Below the pieces are notes generated by a model, which was given only the letters and a program-made list of their open reading frames with translations, did no database searches and was not told the DNA's origin. Of a stretch of 64,000 nucleotides of DNA, positions 18,297 to 26,581 are shown in pieces. How positions within the stretch are numbered: the first letter of the stretch is position 1; each line of letters opens with the position of its first letter. The position numbers and the translations under genes were made by a program. The DNA comes from Saccharomonospora viridis DSM 43017 (lineage in GTDB: Bacteria > Actinomycetota > Actinomycetes > Mycobacteriales > Pseudonocardiaceae), in contig NC_013159.1 of assembly GCF_000023865.1 (NCBI RefSeq), positions 3,870,001-3,934,000 on the forward strand, read 5' to 3'.

Positions 18297-18851
18297 TTAC
18301 GAGGAATAAACCCGCGGATGGAGCGTCCCGATGAACGGCAGATCGCGGTATCGCTCCGCGTAGTCGAGCCCGTAGCCCACCACGAACTCGTTCGGGATGT
18401 CGAACCCGATGTAACGGACGGGCACGTCGACCTTCACCGCCTCGCGCTTACGCAGCAGCGAACACACGGCCAAAGAGGCGGGATTACGGCTGGCGAGGTT
18501 CTTCAACAACCACGACAGGGTCAATCCGGAGTCGACGATGTCCTCGACGATGAGCACGTCCCGGCCGGCGATGTCGCGGTCGAGGTCCTTCAGGATACGC
18601 ACGACCCCGGACGACGAAGTCGACGAACCGTACGACGACACCGCCATGAACTCCAACTGCGCCGGGATCGGCAAAGCGCGAGCGAAGTCGGTCATGAACA
18701 TGACCGCACCTTTGAGTACACCGACGAGAACGAGATCGGACGCCGTCTTGTCGGCCGGGTAGTCCGCCGCGACCTTCTCGGCCAGCTCGGCGACCTTGTC
18801 CTTGATCTGCTCCTCGGTGATGAGCACGGAGGCGATGTCGCCCTCGTACAC
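18297..18851 (-). CDS. hpt: Hypoxanthine-guanine phosphoribosyltransferase
   Basis: A 184-residue purine salvage enzyme. The PRPP-binding motif [14 protein letters not shown] is near residue 105, [17 protein letters not shown] is the loop with the conserved Lys-Gly, and [20 protein letters not shown] is the C-terminal purine-binding region. GTG at 18851 is chosen because it follows the tilS stop by two bases with GAGGGAGC upstream; the frame extends further but overlaps tilS. The tilS-hpt-ftsH order is widely conserved, but here the ESX-like module separates hpt from ftsH. Confidence 0.95.
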   Translation of the reverse strand: MYEGDIASVLITEEQIKDKVAELAEKVAADYPADKTASDLVLVGVLKGAVMFMTDFARALPIPAQLEFMAVSSYGSSTSSSGVVRILKDLDRDIAGRDVLIVEDIVDSGLTLSWLLKNLASRNPASLAVCSLLRKREAVKVDVPVRYIGFDIPNEFVVGYGLDYAERYRDLPFIGTLHPRVYSS

Positions 18852-18853
18852 GG

Positions 18854-19882
18854 TCAGCTCCCTCGAACAGTGGGTTGGCATCGGTTCAAAACGAGCTTTT
18901 CATGCCCCCTGCGGGCCTCGACATCGCCGGGTAGGAAAACGCCGCCTTGCCCACGCCAACGCCCCACGAGATCGTCCACCGACCGCAGGTGCGCGTCCGT
19001 GAGTTCCCGGACCCCGCCCTCGAGCAACCAGGTGCGCAACACCCTCCTCCGCACGGAGGGCGGCACACGGACGAGCACGTCGACGCGCAGTTCGGAGCCG
19101 TCCCGAGCCTGTTCGGCCACCTCGGCCGCCATCGCGTCGAGCGCGTCACAGTCCTCCCGAAGCTGCCGCGCCGTACGAGCGAGCGCCTCGGCGACACCAC
19201 CGGCGAGCACGTCCTCCAACAACGGCAGCACCTCGTGGCGCACCCGCACCCGCCGGAACCGGGGATCGGTGTTGTGCGGGTCGTGCCACGGGCTCACCCC
19301 GAGTTCCTCGCACGCCGCCGCGGTGACGGACCTGGGCACGTCCAGCAACGGCCTCCCCCACGGCGGGTCGAGCGGACGCATACCGGCCAACGACCGTGGC
19401 CCGGACCCCCTGCCGAGTCCGAGCAGCACGGTCTCGGCCTGGTCGTCGCGGGTGTGTCCGAACAGCACGAGCGCGTCGTCACCCGCATGTTCCCGCAACG
19501 CGGCGTAACGCGCCCTGCGGGCCGCGGCCTCGGGACCACCGCCTCCGCTCACCGTCACCGGAAGCACCTTGGCCGTGTCCACCCCCAGCCGCAACGCCGT
19601 CTGCGCGGCCCATTCGGCCACCTCGGCCGATCCGGCCTGCAGGCCGTGGTCGACCACCAGCGCACCCACAGTCAGGCCTCGTCGCCGCCCAACGTGCGCG
19701 GCGGCCTCCGCGAGCGCGAGCGAATCGGCCCCGCCCGACACGGCCACGAACACCTGCCCCGAACCCAGCCACGCGGACACCTCCGGTTCGGAGAGGAACA
19801 GCCGCACCGCGCGACGTACCGTCAGCACCGCGTCCAGCGGTGGACGTCGGGGGCGTCCCGTTAGTGGACTCTGCGCAGCCAT
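18854..19882 (-). CDS. tilS: tRNA(Ile)-lysidine synthase
   Basis: A 342-residue N-type ATP pyrophosphatase that converts C34 of tRNA-Ile(CAU) to lysidine, essential for AUA decoding. The PP-loop is [12 protein letters not shown] near residue 50; [17 protein letters not shown] and [17 protein letters not shown] are family motifs. The C-terminal region ends [20 protein letters not shown] at 19882 overlaps the end of the zincin gene by 22 bases. It lies in the dacB-zincin-tilS-hpt run. Confidence 0.94.
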   Translation of the reverse strand: MAAQSPLTGRPRRPPLDAVLTVRRAVRLFLSEPEVSAWLGSGQVFVAVSGGADSLALAEAAAHVGRRRGLTVGALVVDHGLQAGSAEVAEWAAQTALRLGVDTAKVLPVTVSGGGGPEAAARRARYAALREHAGDDALVLFGHTRDDQAETVLLGLGRGSGPRSLAGMRPLDPPWGRPLLDVPRSVTAAACEELGVSPWHDPHNTDPRFRRVRVRHEVLPLLEDVLAGGVAEALARTARQLREDCDALDAMAAEVAEQARDGSELRVDVLVRVPPSVRRRVLRTWLLEGGVRELTDAHLRSVDDLVGRWRGQGGVFLPGDVEARRGHEKLVLNRCQPTVRGS

Positions 19883-20910
19883 GCCCTCGGCTCCCTGATC
19901 TCGGCCCGGCTCGGGAGCGTGTCCGGAGACGTCCACACCGCGTTGAACCCTTCCATGCCCACGGCGCCGACCACCTCGCGAGTGAACTTGGAGCCCAGCG
20001 CGTACTGCCGCACCTTGGCGTCCACACCGAGCAGACTACGCAGCAACCGGTCCAACGGGCCCCCTCCTTTGCGCCGGGCGGTGAACCGACGTCTGATCGT
20101 CGCCACGCTCGGCACCACCGCGGGCCCCACGGCGTCCATGACATAGTCGGCGTGCCCCTCCAACAGGGTGGACAGCGCCAGGATCCGGTCGAACACCTCG
20201 CGCTGCCGCGGCGACTGCATCAGCTCGGCCAACCCCAACGAACCGTCCAGCTTGATGCGGCGCAGGTTCTCCGGCAGCCGCGACAACGCCGTGAGCAGCC
20301 CGTCCGACTCGGTGAAACCGCTCAGCAGCCTGCCCACCTCGTCGGCGAAGTAGTCCCGCAACCAAGGCACGGCGGTGAATTGCAGCCGATGGGTGCACTC
20401 GTGCAGGCAGACCCACATACGGAAGTCCCGGCCCGGCACTCGCATGGCCCGTTGGGCGGCCACCACGTTGGGCGCGACGAGTAACAGCGCTCCCTCATGA
20501 TCCGGGCCGCCGAACGGGTCGTACTGCCCCAGCACCCGAGAACCGAGGAACGCCAGCACCACCCCGGTCTGCACACCCGCGCTCCCCGCGAGCACCGGGG
20601 CGAACGAACCGCCCGGACCCCCGACCCCGAGCGCCCTGCTGGTCAGCTTGTCGAGTCCCGCCGCGGCCGCACGGATCCAGCCCGGCCGGTCCACGACGTC
20701 GGCGGACAGCAACGGCAGGTCGACACCGAGCCCGGTGAGTTCCCTGACGTGCCGCTCGGCGTCCACGGTCAGACTGCGCAGTTCCGCCACCGCCCGTTCG
20801 GCCTCGGCTCGCTTCACCACCGGGCCACCCCGCACGAGGCGTACACCGGTCGCGGCGGCCACCGACCAGTCGATCAGCGCACCCGGCCGGGTGCTCCCCT
20901 GCGCACTCAC
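19861..20910 (-). CDS. Zinc-dependent metalloprotease-like protein (DUF2342/zincin_2)
   Basis: A 349-residue protein of the actinobacterial family sometimes annotated 'coenzyme F420 biosynthesis associated'. The zinc motif HECTH (VCLHECTHRLQFTAVPWLRDY) is intact, and a second acidic/His segment (LLEGHADYVMDAVG) provides the likely third ligand. The N terminus reads IDWSVAAATGVRLVRGGP, a family signature. Substrate unknown. GTG start. It lies between dacB and tilS, a conserved order, and overlaps tilS. Confidence 0.88.
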   Translation of the reverse strand: MSAQGSTRPGALIDWSVAAATGVRLVRGGPVVKRAEAERAVAELRSLTVDAERHVRELTGLGVDLPLLSADVVDRPGWIRAAAAGLDKLTSRALGVGGPGGSFAPVLAGSAGVQTGVVLAFLGSRVLGQYDPFGGPDHEGALLLVAPNVVAAQRAMRVPGRDFRMWVCLHECTHRLQFTAVPWLRDYFADEVGRLLSGFTESDGLLTALSRLPENLRRIKLDGSLGLAELMQSPRQREVFDRILALSTLLEGHADYVMDAVGPAVVPSVATIRRRFTARRKGGGPLDRLLRSLLGVDAKVRQYALGSKFTREVVGAVGMEGFNAVWTSPDTLPSRAEIREPRAWLRRVH

Positions 20911-21034
20911 AACGGCCGCTTCGGGTCGGTCGACATCGCGTTGCCGATGGGGGTCCTCACGTGTCGTCCTTTCGCCACGCTCGTCTTCTGTCGCCGATCG
21001 CCGCTTTGCGGCTCGATCTCGACGCTACCCCTCC

Positions 21035-23143
21035 TCAGCGGCAACCACAGCCACGCAATCGCGCCGAGATCCTGTCCAGCGCCGCCGGCGCACCCGAATC
21101 GCCACCGTTGGACATGAGGGCGAACACCAGAACCCTGTCGTCCTCCGTCAGTACCACCCCGGCGAGCGTGTGCACCCGTTCCACCGGGATGGTCCCCGTT
21201 TTGGCCCGCACCCAACCGCGGCCCTGCGTGGCCGGACCCTGGTCGTAACGCGTGGACAACGTGCCGCTGCCACCGGCCACCGGCAGTCCGTCGAGCAACG
21301 GCCGCAGTTTCACCGTCACCTCGTTGTCGGTGTCCGGCGACGCCGCCATCGCCAACAGCTGGGTGAGCGTGGCCGGCGGGATCCTGTTCGAAGGTGAGAG
21401 CCCGCTGCCGTCGTTGAGCTCGACCCCGGTGACATCGACTCCGTGCCGCGACAGCACCTCCAACGTCGCCTCGGCCGCCCCCTCGAAGGAAGGCTGCTTG
21501 CCCTCGGCGATGGCGACCTGGCGGGCCAACACCTCGGACACCAGGTTGTCGGACTCCACCAGCGCGACCCGCACCAGTTCGTCCACCGGCGGGGACCACA
21601 CCTCCCCCAGGACCTTCGCACCCTCCGGAGCGGTGGTCGTCCCCCCGGCTTCCGCTCCGAGCCGCTCCGCGAACGTCTCGACGAGATGGCCCGCCGGATC
21701 GGACCGGCCCATCGAACCCTCGTCCGTGGGGTCCGTGCGGCCCCCGTCGAGCATCACGGGTTGGGTCTGGACCATGTAGGTCGACGGGACGTCCTCGGGC
21801 GCCCAGTCCCGGCCTTCCGTCGGACCGGTGAACGCCGACAGATCCAGCTCCACCCGGGAGACTTGGCCCCCCGTGGCCTCGCGGACCTGCTCGACGAGAT
21901 CGTCGAGGTGCGCCGCGCCGGGAAAGATCGACTCCTCCCCTTCCGGCAGGGACGACAAGGTGACGTCACCACCGCCGACCAACACCACCGTGCCCGGCTC
22001 CGCCCCCGCCACGACCTTCGTGGGGAAACGCATGTCGTGGTCGAGCACGAGCAGAGCGGCGGCGGATGTCAGCAATTTCGTCGTCGACGCGGGGGCCAAG
22101 GCCTGGTCGGCGTTGCGTTCCCACAGCGTCGTGCCGGTGGCCGGATCGACGACGCTGCCTAGGAGCGTCCCGAGCGCGGGATCGGTCACCAGGTCGTCGA
22201 TGGCGGCACCGACCCCCGCGGGCGTGGGCGTGGGAGCCGATTCCGGCGGCACCTGGAGAGCCAACGTGATCTCCCTCGGCGCGGGCGGATCAGCCTTCGG
22301 CGCGTTGGGTGCCCACGGCAGACCGAGCCGATTGGACACATAGGGCACCGCCAACACCCCACCCGCGACCAACAGCACCACCACGAACACCGCCGCGACG
22401 ACCACCGGACGACGACGGGGACGCGGCGCGGCCTCCCCTTCCTCCGGCGGAGGCGTCGCGCCGGGCGGGGATTCCCCGGGCGGCGGCCCCTCGACGGGCG
22501 GGCTCGGCTGCTCCGGTGTCTCGGTCTCCGCCTGCGCCACGACGGCCTGCTGTTCCCCGGTGCCCCCGGACCGCGGCTCGATACGCACGGGCCAGGCCTG
22601 CCTTCCCGCCGCGGGGATGCCCCCTTCGGGCTGGGGCGCCGGCGGCCTCGGAACGGTCGGAGGTACCGGACCGGCCTGCGGTTCAGGACGGAACCGCGGC
22701 TGGGAATGCACAGGCTGAGGCTGCACCTGGTGGGCTATTCGTTGGGTCGCCTGTTGCGAAGGCGGTGGCGACTGTGTGCTCTGCGCCGGACTCCGTTCCG
22801 GTGAGGACTGTGCCGACGCGGAGAACCGCGGTGGAGAACCGGCATCCCCCGCTTCAGCCACTTCCGCGGACGGCCACGCGTGCGCCTCCACCTGTGAGGA
22901 AGAACACTCCTGATCCTCCGCCTGTGAAGGAGGCCACCCCTCCTCACGCCCCTCGACCGGCTGCGTGGACGGTACGGGTACCCGTACCGTGGGATGCTGT
23001 TGAGGATTGCCCGAAGCGTTCGCGGGAATCCTCAGTTGGTCGGTCGTCTGCTGTGTCGAGGAGGTGGAATTGTCGGGTGTGGCGTCGGAATCATGGTCGG
23101 CCGATGGCCATCTCGGTCCCGAACCGCCTCCAGTGCCTGGCAA
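21035..23143 (-). CDS. dacB: D-alanyl-D-alanine carboxypeptidase/endopeptidase (PBP4, DacB type) with long N-terminal tail
   Basis: A 702-residue class C penicillin-binding protein that trims peptidoglycan peptides outside the membrane. Residues 1-240 are cytoplasmic, disordered and rich in Pro, Gln, Ser and Glu. One transmembrane helix spans 245-266. The catalytic domain has S353-x-x-K356 (PASTTKLLTSAAALL), SxN (ESDNLVSEVLARQ) and KTGT near the C terminus (RAKTGTIPVERVHTLAG). The start is TTG at 23143 with AGGAGGGG four bases upstream. The tail is long for PBP4 and resembles regulated tails of other actinobacterial wall enzymes. Confidence 0.9.
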   Translation of the reverse strand: MPGTGGGSGPRWPSADHDSDATPDNSTSSTQQTTDQLRIPANASGNPQQHPTVRVPVPSTQPVEGREEGWPPSQAEDQECSSSQVEAHAWPSAEVAEAGDAGSPPRFSASAQSSPERSPAQSTQSPPPSQQATQRIAHQVQPQPVHSQPRFRPEPQAGPVPPTVPRPPAPQPEGGIPAAGRQAWPVRIEPRSGGTGEQQAVVAQAETETPEQPSPPVEGPPPGESPPGATPPPEEGEAAPRPRRRPVVVAAVFVVVLLVAGGVLAVPYVSNRLGLPWAPNAPKADPPAPREITLALQVPPESAPTPTPAGVGAAIDDLVTDPALGTLLGSVVDPATGTTLWERNADQALAPASTTKLLTSAAALLVLDHDMRFPTKVVAGAEPGTVVLVGGGDVTLSSLPEGEESIFPGAAHLDDLVEQVREATGGQVSRVELDLSAFTGPTEGRDWAPEDVPSTYMVQTQPVMLDGGRTDPTDEGSMGRSDPAGHLVETFAERLGAEAGGTTTAPEGAKVLGEVWSPPVDELVRVALVESDNLVSEVLARQVAIAEGKQPSFEGAAEATLEVLSRHGVDVTGVELNDGSGLSPSNRIPPATLTQLLAMAASPDTDNEVTVKLRPLLDGLPVAGGSGTLSTRYDQGPATQGRGWVRAKTGTIPVERVHTLAGVVLTEDDRVLVFALMSNGGDSGAPAALDRISARLRGCGCR

Positions 23144-23196
23144 AGCCCCTCCTCACAGTCAAGGGGGCAGACGTCACATTTGACACCATCAGTGCC

Positions 23197-23215
23197 CCAC
23201 GTACCCGCTACGTGG
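23197..23215. promoter_or_regulatory. Palindromic operator-like site between dacB and ppa
   Basis: CCACGTA-cccgc-TACGTGG is a perfect 7-base inverted repeat with a 5-base centre. It sits 12 bases after a TTGACA (23180-23185) oriented towards ppa. It could bind a dimeric regulator of ppa, dacB or both. The regulator cannot be named from sequence. Confidence 0.4.
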
Positions 23216-23299
23216 TCCACACTAATGACGACCGAAATTGATCACATGTGAGCCGCCCGGATTAGGCAGCGGCACGAGAGACGAGTCAGCGAGGACGGC

Positions 23300-23815
23300 G
23301 TGGAGTTCGACGTCACGATCGAAATCCCCAAGGGGGAACGTAACAAGTACGAGATGGACCACGAAACAGGGCGAATCAGGCTCGATCGCACCCTGTTCAC
23401 GGCCACCCAGTATCCGGCCGACTACGGGTTCATCGACGACACGCTGGGCCAGGACGGCGACCCGCTCGACGTTCTCGTCATTGTTCAGGAACCGACGTTC
23501 CCCGGCTGCTTGATCCGGTGCAGGGCCATCGGCATGTACCGCATGACCGACGAGAAGGGTCCGGACGACAAGGTGCTGGCCGTTCCGTCCGACGACCCGC
23601 GCATGGAGCACCTGCGGGACATCCACCACCTGAACGAGTTCCACAAGCTCGAGGTCGAGCACTTCTTCCAGGTCTACAAGGACCTGGAGCCCGCCAAGAG
23701 CGTCGAGGGCTCCACGTGGGTCAGTCGCGCGGAAGCCGAGGCCGAGATCCAGCGGTCCTACGAGCGTTACGCCGCTCAGGTGAAGAAGGAGCAGGAGCAG
23801 ACCACCGAGGTGTGA
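23300..23815 (+). CDS. ppa: Inorganic pyrophosphatase (family I)
   Basis: A 171-residue soluble, Mg-dependent enzyme hydrolysing pyrophosphate. Active-site residues are visible in the segments [36 protein letters not shown] (the DxDPxD signature) and [16 protein letters not shown] start. Divergent from dacB, the usual actinobacterial arrangement. The window also encodes a membrane pyrophosphatase (hppA), so pyrophosphate is removed both with and without energy conservation. Confidence 0.96.
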   Translation: MEFDVTIEIPKGERNKYEMDHETGRIRLDRTLFTATQYPADYGFIDDTLGQDGDPLDVLVIVQEPTFPGCLIRCRAIGMYRMTDEKGPDDKVLAVPSDDPRMEHLRDIHHLNEFHKLEVEHFFQVYKDLEPAKSVEGSTWVSRAEAEAEIQRSYERYAAQVKKEQEQTTEV

Positions 23816-23856
23816 GCCCCGGTCGGATCCCGCACACCGAAACGTGGAAAACGTGA

Positions 23857-23894
23857 GAGGGAGGGCCACGTCGGCAGCGACGTAGCCCTCCCTT
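23857..23894. terminator. Terminator between ppa and the carbonic-anhydrase-like gene
   Basis: AGGGAGGGC(c)ACGTC, loop ggcagc, GACGT(a)GCCCTCCCT form a long stem with one mismatch, followed by TTCGGTGTTTCGG. It lies 40 bases after ppa and 32 bases before the convergent gene's stop, so it may serve both strands. Confidence 0.75.
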
Positions 23895-23925
23895 CGGTGT
23901 TTCGGCTACTTTTCGCGACGACGCT

Positions 23926-24444
23926 TCACAGCCGTTCGATGCCCTCGGCGTGCCTGCGCGCCAACGCGCGGTACACCTCGGCGTTGTGATCCACCCATCC
24001 CTTCGCCGTGGCGGTGAGAGGGGTGAAGTCCTTCGCCGGGCTGCCCTTGGCGATCGTCTCGTCCGGTACCCGGGTGTTGGGGGTGACGGTCGCCCCGGCC
24101 GCGATCAGACTCCGGGCGCCCACGACGGCCTTGTCCAGCACGATGGAGCCGTTGCCCACCAACGCCTGCTCCCCGATCGTGCAGTCGTGGACGATGCAGG
24201 AGTGCCCGATCGTGGCATTCCGACCGATCTCACACACCCCGTCGTTGACGTGCACGACCGTGTTGTCCTGGATGTTGGCGCCCTCCCGCACGATGATGCG
24301 CCCGAAGTCGCCTCGAAGCACCGCCCCGTACCACACCGAGGCGTTCTTCTCCACGACGACGTCCCCGATCAACGTCGCGGTCGGGGCGATCCAGGCTTCC
24401 GGGTGCACAGTGGGGCTCACGCCCTCGAAGGCGAACATCGGCAT
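23926..24444 (-). CDS. Gamma-carbonic-anhydrase-like hexapeptide-repeat protein
   Basis: A 172-residue left-handed beta-helix protein. Hexapeptide repeats run through AWIAPTATLIGDVVVEKNAS, GANIQDNTVVHV and IGHSCIVHDCTIGEQALVG. The zinc-ligand histidines of gamma-class enzymes are present (TVVHVN, IGHSCIVHD). Homologues include YrdA/PaaY and CamH-type proteins, whose activity is often unproven. ATG at 24444 (MPMFAFEG) is chosen; a longer frame would read into the tRNA terminator. Confidence 0.87.
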   Translation of the reverse strand: MPMFAFEGVSPTVHPEAWIAPTATLIGDVVVEKNASVWYGAVLRGDFGRIIVREGANIQDNTVVHVNDGVCEIGRNATIGHSCIVHDCTIGEQALVGNGSIVLDKAVVGARSLIAAGATVTPNTRVPDETIAKGSPAKDFTPLTATAKGWVDHNAEVYRALARRHAEGIERL

Positions 24445-24484
24445 GGGGGACACCTTAACGAGCGCGGGATCCACGGCCCAGAAA

Positions 24485-24520
24485 GAAGAGGTCCCCTCCA
24501 CAGCGGGAGGGGACCTCTTT
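24485..24520 (-). terminator. Terminator of the tRNA-Thr gene
   Basis: On the minus strand AAAGAGGTCCCCTCC, loop cgctgt, GGAGGGGACCTCTT, then CTTTC. It starts a few bases after the tRNA 3' end and ends before the carbonic-anhydrase-like gene. Confidence 0.85.
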
Positions 24521-24527
24521 CGAGAAG

Positions 24528-24601
24528 AGCCGCCTGGGGGACTCGAACCCCCGACCTGCTCATTACGAGTGAGCCGCTCTGGCCGACTGAGCTAAGGCGG
24601 C
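24528..24601 (-). tRNA. tRNA-Thr (anticodon CGT)
   Basis: A 74-base cloverleaf on the minus strand. The acceptor arms GCCGCCT and AGGCGGC pair perfectly. The D arm is GCTC/GAGC. The anticodon stem GCTCA/TGAGC encloses the loop CTCGTAA with anticodon CGT, reading ACG. The T arm GGGGG-TTCGAGT-CCCCC is perfect. CCA is not encoded. Confidence 0.95.
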
Positions 24602-24627
24602 GCACGGGCGGACCCGGCTTGCCCACG

Positions 24628-24656
24628 AGTATAGCGATTCGATTTCAAGCGTCACC
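24628..24656 (-). promoter_or_regulatory. Promoter of tRNA-Thr
   Basis: On the minus strand a near-consensus -10 TATACT (24628-24633) lies 27 bases before the mature tRNA. A -35-like GTGACG lies about 16 bases further upstream. The position is typical for a short tRNA leader. Confidence 0.6.
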
Positions 24657-24735
24657 GGGAGGGGCCCGGTTCGTTGATCGGGCAGTGACACCGGCGCCTC
24701 CGCGCCGGCTCATGGCTATTGGGAGGACTTCTCGC

Positions 24736-26406
24736 ATGCGCCGACGCCGTCTCCGCGTCCTCACTGTGCCCGTGATGGCCGCGATGCTGGTGTTGTCCGC
24801 CGGGCCGGCCGCCGGCCAGACCGTGCCGACGACCCCGGACCCCAAACCGGCCGAGGACGGTCAGCCCCCGATCTCGGACGAGAAAAAACCGAACGGCCGT
24901 GTCATCGCCGAAGCGAGCACCGCGCTCGGCGTACTCCGCCTGCTGCCCGAATCCATCGAGGCCGACTCCGTCCTGCCCGGGGAACAGCCCTTACCGAAGC
25001 AGTCCGCTTTGGAAGGGGGCGTGGGCCTGTCCTACGCGGGTGCCGACTCCGAGTCGTACCTGGCGCACGAACGTTCCGTCGCCGAAGCCTCGCCGCTGGG
25101 GTTGTCCGTGGCGGGACACACCCCTCAGACACCCGGGTCGGCGGTTCAGACCGCCTTGCCCGACAACGACAAGGCCCTCTCCACAGGGTTGAAAGCCCCC
25201 GACAACCCCTTGGTCAACGTGAGGGCTCTCGAAGGAAGGGCTCACGCCCGTTGGAGCGAGACCATGGGGCCGTGCGTCGACGGCGGCACGATCGCGGACG
25301 CGGGAACGACGGCGGCGAGCCTGTCCCTGGTCAACATCATCCCGACGATGCCGGACACCAACCGGGCAGCGCAGGCCGGAGGTGAACTCGGCGTCGCGCT
25401 GCGAGAACTGCCCGGATCGCTGGCCAACCTCGGCGGTCTGCTCTCCGGACAGGGCAAACCGAACGCCGACGGCACCGGATCGCTCGTCAGCATCGACAAA
25501 GCGCTGGCGACCCGTTCGGTGGTGCGGCTGGTGGACGTCGAGGGCACCGACGGTGAGGACCACAAGGGAGTCGAGGCCGTGTCCACCCTCCAGGGCGGAC
25601 GCATCGACATCCTCAAGGGCACCCCCCTCGGACTCACCGTCAAGATCGCGAGCCAGCCCACACTGCGAGTCGTGTCCACAGGCGACGCCGAGACATCCAC
25701 CGTCGACTACACAGCGCCCGTGCTGACGGTCGAGCGCAACGGCAAGACTCTGTTCGAACTCGACGCGGCCAATCCCACCGCCGACATTCCGCTGGGTATC
25801 CCGAAGCCCAGTCTGAAGGACGTCCCCGGCTACGAGGACGTCAAGAACGCCCCTGTGGTGGGCGACATGGCCGAGAAGATCGACGGCACCGTCACCGCAC
25901 TCTCCGATCGGGCCGCCAACCACGTGCTCGACATCGGTGTGCTCCGGCTGAGCATCGCCGAACTCGATGAGAAGGCACAGACGGTGCGGGAACCGTTCGA
26001 CGGACATCAGGTGTCGGCCGTCGCCCGGCTGCTCGACGTGCGGGTGCTGCCCACCGATCGCCTGCGGGATCTGCTGCCCGGCAGCCTCGGTTCGAAGCTG
26101 CCGTCGGCGTTGGCCCAGATCTCGGTGGGGGAACAGAGCGCGAGCGCGTACGCCCCCAAGGGCGGGGTGGACTGTTCCGAACCCCTCGGCTTGGCCCAGC
26201 CCCCGACCGAGACACCTCAGCCCGACGAGCGGTCCGATGTGCCCGGCAGGTTGGCCCAGACCAACGCCGCCTACTCGGCTGTCCCGCTGTTTTGGAGTGG
26301 GACGGTGATGCTGCTGGTCGGCGTGGTCCTGGTGGCGGCACTGCCCAACCGGAAGAACCGCGAACCCGCCCCGGTGAAACCGTCACCCCGCCCCCGAGGG
26401 GAATGA
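24736..26406 (+). CDS. Secreted, C-terminally membrane-anchored protein of unknown function
   Basis: A 556-residue protein. The signal peptide has a basic start (MRRRRLRVL) and a hydrophobic core, cleaved near PAAGQ. The exported part is mostly predicted beta structure with few Cys. One transmembrane helix follows at the C terminus (FWSGTVMLLVGVVLVAALP), then a short basic tail (NRKNREP). There is no sortase LPxTG motif. ATG at 24736 has GGAGGA 8 bases upstream, whereas ATG at 24712 lacks a site. I recognise no enzyme motif. It is monocistronic with its own terminator. Confidence 0.75.
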   Translation: MRRRRLRVLTVPVMAAMLVLSAGPAAGQTVPTTPDPKPAEDGQPPISDEKKPNGRVIAEASTALGVLRLLPESIEADSVLPGEQPLPKQSALEGGVGLSYAGADSESYLAHERSVAEASPLGLSVAGHTPQTPGSAVQTALPDNDKALSTGLKAPDNPLVNVRALEGRAHARWSETMGPCVDGGTIADAGTTAASLSLVNIIPTMPDTNRAAQAGGELGVALRELPGSLANLGGLLSGQGKPNADGTGSLVSIDKALATRSVVRLVDVEGTDGEDHKGVEAVSTLQGGRIDILKGTPLGLTVKIASQPTLRVVSTGDAETSTVDYTAPVLTVERNGKTLFELDAANPTADIPLGIPKPSLKDVPGYEDVKNAPVVGDMAEKIDGTVTALSDRAANHVLDIGVLRLSIAELDEKAQTVREPFDGHQVSAVARLLDVRVLPTDRLRDLLPGSLGSKLPSALAQISVGEQSASAYAPKGGVDCSEPLGLAQPPTETPQPDERSDVPGRLAQTNAAYSAVPLFWSGTVMLLVGVVLVAALPNRKNREPAPVKPSPRPRGE

Positions 26407-26411
26407 CGGAC

Positions 26412-26448
26412 CCGGGTCACCCCGGCTTCCGTCGGGGTGACCCGGTTT
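26412..26448 (+). terminator. Strong intrinsic terminator
   Basis: A perfect 12-base stem (CCGGGTCACCCC at 26412-26423; GGGGTGACCCGG at 26434-26445) with loop ggcttccgtc and a TTT start of a T-tract, 5 bases after the stop of the secreted protein. Confidence 0.88.
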
Positions 26449-26476
26449 CCCAGCTGAGGCCCTACGGGCACGCAGA

Positions 26477-26572
26477 CCGCGGACACGACCGCGTAGACTG
26501 CGGACACGACCGCGTAGACTGCGGACACGGCTACACAACCTGCGGACACGGCTGCGTGAGCTGCGGACACGC
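26477..26572. repeat. 21-bp tandem repeat, five copies
   Basis: The core CTGCGGACACG(A/G) recurs at 26477 (first copy CCGCGG), 26498, 26519, 26540 and 26561, exactly 21 bases apart. The 9-base spacers are related (ccgcgtaga twice, then ctacacaac, ctgcgtgag). The array lies between the terminator of the secreted-protein gene and the 3' end of holB, so it is intergenic. The 21-base period is two helical turns, placing all cores on one DNA face, and is also a multiple of three, although no gene is evident. Confidence 0.9.
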
Positions 26573-26581
26573 CGGGCGGAC

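Noticed and set aside
24528-24603. Part of the plus-strand secreted-protein frame reading through the tRNA
   Set aside because: The open frame from 23950 passes through the tRNA by chance; the real start at 24736 has its own ribosome-binding site and signal peptide.
26477-26572. CRISPR array
   Set aside because: The 11-12 base cores with 9-10 base spacers are far too short, the spacers are related, and there are no cas genes.
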